Below are positions 57,080 to 64,000 of a DNA stretch of 64,000 nucleotides, in pieces; position 1 is the first letter of the stretch; each line of letters begins with the position of its first letter. The position numbers and the translations under genes are program-made. Source of the stretch: Pseudopithomyces maydicus (lineage: Eukaryota > Ascomycota > Dothideomycetes > Pleosporales > Didymosphaeriaceae); NCBI GenBank assembly GCA_026873275.1, contig JANTUC010000011.1, forward strand, positions 1,550,001-1,614,000, in the 5' to 3' direction. The notes beneath the pieces were generated by a model. It searched no databases, had not been told where the DNA came from, and saw only the letters and a program-made list of their open reading frames with translations.

Positions 57080-57146
57080 GTTCAGTTTTCAGTTTTCCAA
57101 TTAACGTCGTAAGAACCTGTACAGGTCATGAAACTGAAAACTGAAC
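57080..57146. mobile_element. MITE-like foldback element, 67 bp, with direct-repeat flanks
   Basis: 16-bp terminal inverted repeats, GTTCAGTTTTCAGTTT at 57080-57095 and its complement at 57131-57146, enclose 35 bp. The 9-bp sequence CGATGTTGA lies directly outside each end (57071-57079 and 57147-57155), as expected of a target-site duplication. A duplication of 9 bp is typical of Mutator-like elements, but with one copy visible the class is a guess. Confidence 0.55.
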
Positions 57147-57468
57147 CGATGTTGAGAAAGATCTGGAGCTTTCACCCACCATTCAACTAGATCAAAGAAA
57201 AGGTTTATTGCCATAGATTGAGTAGCGTTGCCTAATCACGTGTCGAGGATCTGTATTTAGGCTACGAACTATTGTTGAAATCGTGGTAATCTCGATCACT
57301 ATATGATTACTTCAAACCGATCCCCAGACATTGCGCCCGAAAGAACTTTGTTCATCAACTACTTTCCATCATGCTGTAAGCAAGCAATTCTCATTAATCT
57401 TTCAATAGATAAAAGACAATACGCCTCCTACTACGAATTCAAGATTCCATTATAATTCAAGCGCGGCG

Positions 57469-58395
57469 ATGTCACAAGACAAGACTGTTCCTGCTAAGGA
57501 CAGTGACGGCGCACTATCACTGTTTGCACAAACGGGGCGCTTATTCTCTATCTCACCTATTGCTTTGATCGGCCTTCGTGACCAGTATGGCAAACCCGCA
57601 GTTGTATTAAACTGCTCCGAGGACGACGAAACCCCCAAGACTCCGGACACGACATTGCCAAATCAAGGACCGATACCGCAACACTCGAACATCACAGAAT
57701 CTGAGCTGTCTCTTACACAAAATACATATTCACAAAAAACGGCTTCTGCGCTGTTGGGGTCTCCATACTCCCCGGTCGCAAATAGTGAGGTATCTCGTCA
57801 GTTCACAAGCCAGGTTGCGGGGAAGCAGGCTATATCAGTCGGGTCCAAGCCCCTTGATTCTAGGAATATACTCGATCGTACTCTAGCCAACAAGCACCCG
57901 ATCTCGAAGACATCTACTCAGTCACTTACCGTACACTCCAATATCACGAAATCGAAACACGGAAAACCCGAGAACACACCCACCATGAGTGACATCACTC
58001 ACTCAGACGACGAAGCAGCAATCGCCGCAATTCGCAAGCAGCTTGCAAATTGTCGCGAAAACGCCATCGCCTGGTTTATGAACCGCCCCAAGACGCTGCT
58101 CTGGGTCAACGAAGATGTCAAAGAACCATTCCGAGCCGCCATTATTGCGTCCCGGGTGCGCCGTGTGGTGGAGCTCACCGACTATAGTGGTGTGGGCCCT
58201 AGCCTGCGCAGGCTTGCCGACCATACCGCACTTATTCGTTCCGACCCTATGAAATCCTTCCCACAGGCTCGTGAGGAGCTTATCACAGCTTTGGCAGGAG
58301 CATTTACTTGGGAAGACAAGTTGAAGGGCAAGGCTGTGGCAAGGAAGCTGGTAGAGGAGGAGTTCACTTTCGATGGCCGCCCGTTTAAGAAATAG
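57469..58395 (+). CDS. Unknown protein, tandem family member C
   Basis: 308 residues in one exon. Not recognised. The first 190 residues are Ser/Thr/Pro/Asn-rich and probably disordered. A second in-frame Met (MSDITHSDDEAAIAAIRKQ, about residue 173) begins the conserved part and could be an alternative start. The C-terminal part has the family features: a helix (AAIAAIRKQLANCREN), a basic-hydrophobic stretch (SRVRRVVELTDYSG) and the closing pattern ARKLVEEEFTFDG after QAREELITALAGAFTW. It lacks the central GVDV domain found in B and D. There is no signal peptide. Confidence 0.75.
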   Translation: MSQDKTVPAKDSDGALSLFAQTGRLFSISPIALIGLRDQYGKPAVVLNCSEDDETPKTPDTTLPNQGPIPQHSNITESELSLTQNTYSQKTASALLGSPYSPVANSEVSRQFTSQVAGKQAISVGSKPLDSRNILDRTLANKHPISKTSTQSLTVHSNITKSKHGKPENTPTMSDITHSDDEAAIAAIRKQLANCRENAIAWFMNRPKTLLWVNEDVKEPFRAAIIASRVRRVVELTDYSGVGPSLRRLADHTALIRSDPMKSFPQAREELITALAGAFTWEDKLKGKAVARKLVEEEFTFDGRPFKK

Positions 58396-59508
58396 TCACA
58401 TAGCAGACACACTCGGATCTGCTGTGCTGGCGGTCCTCATGTCAACGCGGTATTCGATGGATCATGACAAACATGAAATGTTCTGCACTTCTTCTGGGCA
58501 AACATGTTGTTTAGTTACCATGTATTCTTGTTGTATACTGAATATCAACACATATGGGATGAATTGTGCTTCTCCTGGGCACACATTTTATTTGGGACAT
58601 CAGCAGTACATGTTATAATGTTCCGAGTACTTCGATAACTGAAAGAATAATCTAATACTTAAGATGTTTGGGTTGCATTTATCAAATTTGTCTTGCACTG
58701 CCACATCTCTATGTACTAACTATAACAAGTGTCAGTGGAGTACATGATTGAGTAGTTTACTTGCATATTTCTTCTATAAACTGCTCAAAAGATTTGAATT
58801 TGGGTGCAAGTTGATCGTACTGGAGTTTGGGAAGACTCTCAAAGACGGCCAATGCTCTAGCGATAACATCCTGAATCACTAGGTTTATGATCTTGTACAC
58901 CTTCTAGATTATATCCAGGTGGATAATATCGCAAAAAAAAGAAAGAAGAAAAGAGATTGTTAACGTTGTAACATAAAGACGCCCGTTCAAACTTCGATTA
59001 AAGTACGGTGCGTTTAATTAACTGTTGTTCTGAAAGAGATCTTGCTCAGGACTAGCGATACATTGGAGTATACATGATGGTAACCTTGAGCATATCCGTC
59101 CATAGAAGGCGCTCAATTTTCCACAGGCCTGGTCCAAGTGCGCAAATGAAGCCGTTTGTGCGTTTCTGTGGGCGCGTTTGCAGCTTCGCTTAGGTAATCG
59201 AGCCACGGCGACTTGATTGGTCATTCTAGCTGTGAATGGATTAACACGTGATAGAACGCGACAGCGCCGCTGTCCGTCTCGAAGTAAATTTGGAAGGAGC
59301 GATTAGGCACGAGCCTTGTGCACGCGACTGGCAAACGGCGCGTCTACCATAATACGCGTTATTAAAAACACTTACACTTTAGAAGAGCCGCACCCCGCTC
59401 ACTCCACTACTTTTCTTGTTTACCCGCACCTCCTTCTTGAGCACTCGATACCCACCACACGCAGCTTGAATCGATTGCAACCAGTTCAGGATATTACACC
59501 AGTCTTGC
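58396..59508. other. Spacer between C and D
   Basis: Mostly AT-rich. Holds the exon-like minus-strand segment at 58757-58903 and, near 59230-59500, a GC-normal stretch that should be the promoter and 5' UTR of D. Confidence 0.45.
58757..58903 (-). other. Exon-like open segment on the minus strand, 48 codons
   Basis: A TAG acceptor preceded by a long pyrimidine tract (minus strand, about 58905-58960) is followed exactly in frame by 48 codons with protein-like composition (NLVIQDVIARALAVFESLPK, APKFKSFEQFIEEICK) and a TAA at 58759-58757. It looks like the last exon of a small gene or a gene remnant. No upstream exon could be identified. Confidence 0.4.
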
Positions 59509-61709
59509 ATGTCCAGCCAACTCAGCATGTCGGACGCTGGAATCGAATCAAACTATTCACCTGCTCGTTCTCCATCGCTCCCAACCACTGACACTGCGAT
59601 GTTTGTGGACTCAGAAGCAGCTGAGAATGGTAAGTTTATTGTGTTATGTCTTTCTCCTCCGAGCATCCTGTCGAAAGTCTACCCTCTGTGCAACTTATGC
59701 CTCTCTTCGACAAAAGAAGATCATTCAGCCTCTAGCTCCTACTTGGAGGGGCTTAGCTGTATGTCTTTTATGTCCTGTAGTTTGATTCTTTGTCTTTATC
59801 GCGTTCCGAGTCTTGTTTAGCTAACACTTGGATAGCCATCGCTCTGCTACCCGATTTCCGAGCACCCACGCATGGGGCACGTCCTAAAGATCTCCGAGTC
59901 AACAAAGCCGCGAGCTCGAAATCGACTCCTGCCTCCACGCCGGGCTTAGTCTCTTCCAAGGTTCGCAAGCAAAAGGCGAAGAAGGGACATGCAAAGAACC
60001 CATTCCACGCAAAGTGGTACGAGTCCAAGCACATCTACTCTGACAAGACCTTGTACAACAAGATCACTATCGCGGGACTCGAGTCCTTCTTGGAAGGCGA
60101 GGGTGTAGACGTCAAGAAGGACTTCCCTCTCAAGGGCAAGAAGTATACCACCATCGACGAGAATGGTAGAAAGGTGGAGATGAAGCGTGGATGGGCCCTT
60201 GTCTATAAGGCAAAGAAGGTGCACCAACGCGTGATCGACTTCCAGGCCGAGGGAGTCGAGATGGCGCCATACCAGGAGCCCCACTGCGGGAGCAAGGAGT
60301 ACGATAATGACAACCTGCTGATCATAGACGAGCGGGGCGTTGTTGTGCCTGGAGGCTTGCCTGCAACCCTTGGTAAGGATGACCTGTCTAAGGATGAAGC
60401 GTCTATAATTAATCACCTTGAGGATATAGACTCCGACGATGTGATGAGCTGGAACAATAGCGTTCCAGACCTCGAACACCCAACCAATTTTGGTGACGGC
60501 TCCCCGGTCGCCTTCGGCAGTGACCCATATCTAGCCTACGACCACACCCCGATCGGTGACGGCTTTGGTGCTGTAACAACTTTCAAGGGCTCTGGTCCTG
60601 CGAAGAATACCGACATCTTCTTCCCCGGCACAGATGTCGGCGGCCTGGATGCTGGCGTGGATGTCGGCGGCTTCCTCCCCAACGATGCAAATGCCTTTGG
60701 TACAGGTATGGGTGTTTCTCCGATCAACCACTTCGGCCTGTATACGAACGAGCTTGAGGACCAAGACTATGAAGGGGATACACTTGTTGAGTCCATCGAG
60801 GGTCCCAGCAATGACATTGGCGCCTTCAACTCGTGGGGAACACCTGGTAGCGACGTGGACATCATGGGTACTCAGATCCCATATATCCAGTCCAACCACA
60901 CTTTGAAGAAGTCCGAGTTGAAAGCTTCACACCGCTCAGGTCCCCGAGTTGAGAATACCGTCGTGAAGGTCAACAACAACCAGCAGTCAGCAGTTGACCA
61001 GACAAAGTCGCATCAACTTACCTATAAAGTCTCGCGCATCCCAGTCTGCGATCTTGCTTCAGACTCTGACAACGAAACCAACGCGAACACTCACCAGGCT
61101 TTCGCTCCCTCTGGTCCAAACACTGGCAATCTTGTCCGCTCTGACACGAACACCCGAAATCCCGCCCCCGCCGATCCAAACACTCGCAAAATGGTTGGCA
61201 ATACCCGCAACTGGCCCTACGGCAAGGCGCCCAATCTGAATGACTCCGCCACCGCACAGCGCCTTTACAAGTGCCTGAAGATGCTCAAGTGTCGGTTTGA
61301 GGGCGACACCGGACACACGACCGCAGCCGTTCACGACAACAACGCCGCTCAGCAGATGACCGCCAACGCCAACGGTGTCCTTCTCGACAGCAGCGGCAAC
61401 ATCGTCATCTCGATCGAGGCCCAGAATCAAGTTCGCAACCTCGTCGCCGCCGTTGAGCGTTACCGCATGCACGAGTTCGAGATCTTGCCGTGGAACATAC
61501 CCAATGTCTCTGCGGCCATCTTCAACGAGGAGCGCAACCAGATCAATTTCGAGGCCTACCAGCCTGCTCGTGCTGCTCTCATCAACTGCCTGAATAACGA
61601 CGCCGGTTGGGAAATCGATGGCACCGCTCGCCACGAGAAGATCATCCGCATGATGGAGCGTCTCTGGCCTATGTACCTTCTGGACAGCTTCAACCAGGTC
61701 GAGTGGTAG
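59509..61709 (+). CDS. Unknown protein, tandem family member D (largest)
   Basis: 664 residues from exons 59509-59629 and 59836-61709 (206-nt intron, GTAAGT donor, CTAAC branch). Not recognised. After a disordered start comes a strongly basic segment (SSKVRKQKAKKGHAKNPF) and a domain shared with member B (KWYESKHIYSDKTLYNKITI, LESFLEGEGVDVKKDFP, then VHQRVIDFQAEG). A long Gly/Asp-rich acidic middle follows (about residues 200-400, with FPGTDVGGLDAGVDVGGF), then short repeats around PNTxN, and the family C-terminal domain (GNIVISIEAQNQVRNLVAAV, ARAALINCLN, IIRMMERLWP). GC content is higher than in its spacers, as expected for a selected coding sequence. Confidence 0.82.
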
Positions 61710-62020
61710 TAAGTAACTCTGAGGTGTCTGTATCCACAACCGCTAATGATCGCGCCAGAACACTCTTGCTCGCAAACCCCCAAGTGGCGCATCTCTGCCA
61801 CGGGGTTCTCTCCACATCCACGTGTTCGAAAGGCTTGTCGCACTAGCAGTGCAGACGCCGAATAGACGTTGTGATGTGCTCTCTTTGTTTTTTTGGTCTG
61901 GAACTTGCCTTCGGCGTTTCGGCCACGGTCTTTGCGCACGCTGCAGTAGCGTCATAATGTCGGGACAGGGCGGCGATCCTGTTGACCGGATACTTTGTTA
62001 GGAGCCTGTTGGGAGCTTTC

Positions 62021-62254
62021 TCAAGCTCGACTGTTTATAGTCATCCAATAAAAAGGCTCATTTACCTCGTGCCTTCTCTCTATGTCAGAAAGTGATGATG
62101 CGTATCGTGATGTGTTCTTGTGCCGGGCGAATACCTCTTTGATCTTCTGCACTACCTTTTCTTCTGGAGATATCTGTCGCCACGAACCACGTCTCTTTAT
62201 GTTGGCCGAGCTCGACATCTCTGACGCTAGAGAACCCTTGCTAACTCTTTTCAT
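62021..62254 (-). CDS. Possible small basic protein
   Basis: 77 codons from the ATG at 62254. The protein starts MKRVSKGSLASEMSSSANIK, has a helical charged middle (SPEEKVVQKIKEVFARHKN) and ends FYWMTINSRA. The composition is protein-like and the frame is clean, but there is no homologue I recognise, and a frame of this length can occur by chance. Confidence 0.3.
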   Translation of the reverse strand: MKRVSKGSLASEMSSSANIKRRGSWRQISPEEKVVQKIKEVFARHKNTSRYASSLSDIERRHEVNEPFYWMTINSRA

Positions 62255-62349
62255 CGTCGTACTAGAGCTGGTCAGATCGTGATGATGATATGATAATAGA
62301 GGGATTATAGAAAAAGGAAGCTGTGCGAGAGAGTGTGTGTTTATAACAA

Positions 62350-62710
62350 GCCCAAAGGCAGAACCCATCAATATATAGGAAAGGCTACAATAGCAGTAGC
62401 CTAGATTATCTATTGTGTGTAACACAATACCAAAAAGCTGTGTGGATCCTAGAATACAGTTGCCATTGGGCATAACGTCTGCCCACATAGGCAGAACCCA
62501 ACAGATCAACCATTGTTTGCAATAGGACAAGGAAAGCATTGACCTTGTGGAACCTAGAGTACTGCCGCTATTGGGCATCGTACCTCTATGTATAGGCAGA
62601 AGCCAACAGAATCAAGTTTGTTTGCAATGGAATACTAAACTTCAATTCTACAATGCTTTTGCCAACAGGCACCGTAACTATTCACATAGGCAGAGCTCAA
62701 AAGAGTCGTA
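62350..62710. repeat. Degenerate tandem repeat, three clear copies of about 95-105 bp
   Basis: Copies begin near 62439, 62544 and 62642, with a partial one near 62350. Shared pieces in order are TGTGGA(T/A)CCTAGA, CATTGGGCAT, ATAGGCAGAACCCAACAGA and TTTGCAAT(A/G)GG. The copies differ by many substitutions, so the array is old. No link to a known repeat family is apparent. Confidence 0.65.
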
Positions 62711-63463
62711 CAAACGACAAGTAGTCCATCATGTGGGAGGGCAAACACTCCACAGTCATTGTGCCAGGTTACACCATCATCATGTGCTGGGGAATGCACA
62801 GTATAGGCAATTACTTTGGGTCGTGATGTTGCCATCTACGATGAGATACTGGTGAGCATAAAACGTAAATGGAAGCTGTTCTTGTGTTTGAAACTTCAGG
62901 TTCATCGATAGAAGACTCTGACCGCAAGAAAAAGGAAGAACATTCAAATTAAAATTTTGAAAAGATAGATTTATAACGGCCCAGCACGTTCATGGAGTCC
63001 CCGTGGGACTGATATCCAGTCTGCTCGATGGAAAAGCGTGTTTGCGAGTTTCCTAATGAGTGGAGATGTTCAGCGGATGTTATAGATCTATGAATATAAA
63101 CTTTTGTTAGTTCAGAGAAAGATACGTCGTAGATCTGTCTTTCCTTTGATAGAGTAGCAAAGGCGCGTGATGATCAAGTCGCTGCATACATATATGTCGA
63201 TATGTCTTGCAGAAACCTATATTGAAACAACCAAATATGCCGGTTCATGCAGTGAAATGTGTGCAATTTCTATTTATATGACGACAACCTAGGTATATAG
63301 AGCGATTCGTTATGATCTACGTACGTCGTCAAATTGATCCCAGATCTCCAACCCCTGCTCTGCTTCCCGCGTTTCAGGTCCGTTACAGATGCAACTACGA
63401 CAACCACCACCACTTGCTACGCGCCGAACTCATTAACACTTCCACAAATTAACGCCCTTCAGG

Positions 63464-64000
63464 ATGCCGCATTTAACCCGCCTCTTCATCCTATGCAGCC
63501 ACCTTGCGCTTTGCGTAACCGCATCCCCGCCACCCCGTCAATGCCAAAATCATACGGATGCACTCTTCCAATACCCAACATGCGACAGTCATACTGAAGA
63601 ATACCGGGACACAACATGGCGCTCCCAGCCAACATGCTTCCCAAACACCTCGCGCACATACTGTTCCCAGACGCTGTCTGCCTACCGCGGCAGACACAGT
63701 CTCAGTATAATTAGCACGCCCGAAGCAGCGCGCCGCGTCGCAGACGCAAGTAAGCAAGCGGCTCAAATTACGCTTGCCCCACCGAGAAATCTGTACGACG
63801 TCCGCGATATACCCGGGAAAGGCAAAGGTGTAATTGCAAAGAGACGGATAGCAAAGGGCGATGTCATAATGCTCGATGCGCCCGCCATCGTTGCGAGTGC
63901 GCGGATCCCAGTATACGCCACGCCGGCTCAGGGCGCCGAGCTATTCAGGACCGCTGTAGAAATGCTCGACCCTGTGACGAGGAAGAGCGTAATATCGCTT
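63464..64000 (+). CDS. SET-domain protein with an N-terminal signal peptide (partial, runs off the window)
   Basis: The frame is open from the ATG at 63464 to the last base, 179 codons, with no stop in the window. Signal peptide-like start PHLTRLFILCSHLALCVTAS, then a Cys-rich leader (CQNHTDALFQYPTCD, TTWRSQPTCFPNTSRTYC). From about residue 125 comes the beginning of a SET domain, RNLYDVRDIPGKGKGVIAKR, followed by AKGDVIMLDAPAIVA. The GKGKG strand-turn is the first SET motif. Catalytic motifs (NHxC, Tyr) lie beyond the window. Fungal SET proteins of this layout exist in which the hydrophobic leader directs the protein into the secretory pathway; the methylation target is unknown. Confidence 0.75.
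   Translation, partial: MPHLTRLFILCSHLALCVTASPPPRQCQNHTDALFQYPTCDSHTEEYRDTTWRSQPTCFPNTSRTYCSQTLSAYRGRHSLSIISTPEAARRVADASKQAAQITLAPPRNLYDVRDIPGKGKGVIAKRRIAKGDVIMLDAPAIVASARIPVYATPAQGAELFRTAVEMLDPVTRKSVISL

Larger units (their letters stand above)
56408..57468. other. Spacer between B and C with a duplication and a foldback element
   Basis: AT-rich spacer holding the 44-bp tandem duplication (56883-56970) and the small inverted-repeat element (57080-57146), annotated separately. No gene is supported. Confidence 0.5.
61710..63463. other. Intergenic region with degenerate repeats
   Basis: Contains the repeat cluster at 62350-62710 and a weak small minus-strand reading frame (62021-62254). From 62850 to 63300 it is AT-rich. 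The last 150 bp should hold the promoter of the SET-domain gene. Confidence 0.45.

Noticed and set aside
58430..58616. Direct repeat around TTCT(T/C)CTGGGCA(A/C)ACA
   Set aside because: Only about 20 imperfect bases match in two places; too weak to annotate.
62350..62710. CRISPR array
   Set aside because: Units are long, degenerate and have no constant repeat/spacer pattern; the genome is eukaryotic.

Overview
This is nuclear DNA of a filamentous ascomycete (Pezizomycotina, most like a Dothideomycete, though class is an inference). The evidence is dense single-copy eukaryotic genes with short GT..AG introns (about 48-206 nt, most 50-80), fungal-type families (Zn2Cys6 regulator, GH76 wall mannanase with a GPI signal, AA9-type LPMO, FucP-like MFS, serine carboxypeptidase) and a complete cytoplasmic dynein heavy chain. 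No rRNA, tRNA, CRISPR array or autonomous transposon was recognised by eye.

Layout. 0.2-1.1 kb: a P450 pseudogene that has lost its middle. 1.9-15 kb (-): dynein heavy chain. 15.6-18.3 kb (-): CLC chloride channel. 18.9-25.5 kb (+): secreted carboxypeptidase, two unknown genes and Elongator subunit ELP4. 25.6-30.7 kb: a small membrane protein, an EF-hand secretory-pathway protein, the wybutosine enzyme TYW2, a Nudix hydrolase and RNA polymerase subunit RPB8. 31.2-33.7 kb: an F-box-like protein. 34.1-38.9 kb: a divergent MFS transporter and Zn2Cys6 regulator. 39.0-42.5 kb: a divergent PhyH dioxygenase and CocE-type hydrolase. 44.3-51.1 kb: FucP-like sugar transporter, GH76 enzyme, and the two halves of the Tm-1 protein family as a head-to-head pair. 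51.1-52.0 kb: AA9-like LPMO interrupted by a stop codon. 52-53.2 kb: AT-rich gene-free DNA. 53.5-61.7 kb (+): four tandem unrecognised genes that share a C-terminal domain. This is the most novel part of the window, and its spacers carry a MITE-like foldback element, a perfect 44-bp duplication and an exon-like fragment. 62-64 kb: degenerate repeats and the 5' part of a SET-domain gene with a signal peptide, which runs off the window.

A technical pattern runs through the first 39 kb. Conserved genes (dynein, CLC, TYW2, ELP4, Nudix, MFS, Zn2Cys6) change frame repeatedly, nearly always at a G or C run and in the direction of missing bases. Adding the missing bases makes every total coding length divisible by three. 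I read these as homopolymer undercalls in the assembly, not as gene decay. By contrast, the P450 deletion and the LPMO nonsense codon are not of this type and look like real lesions.
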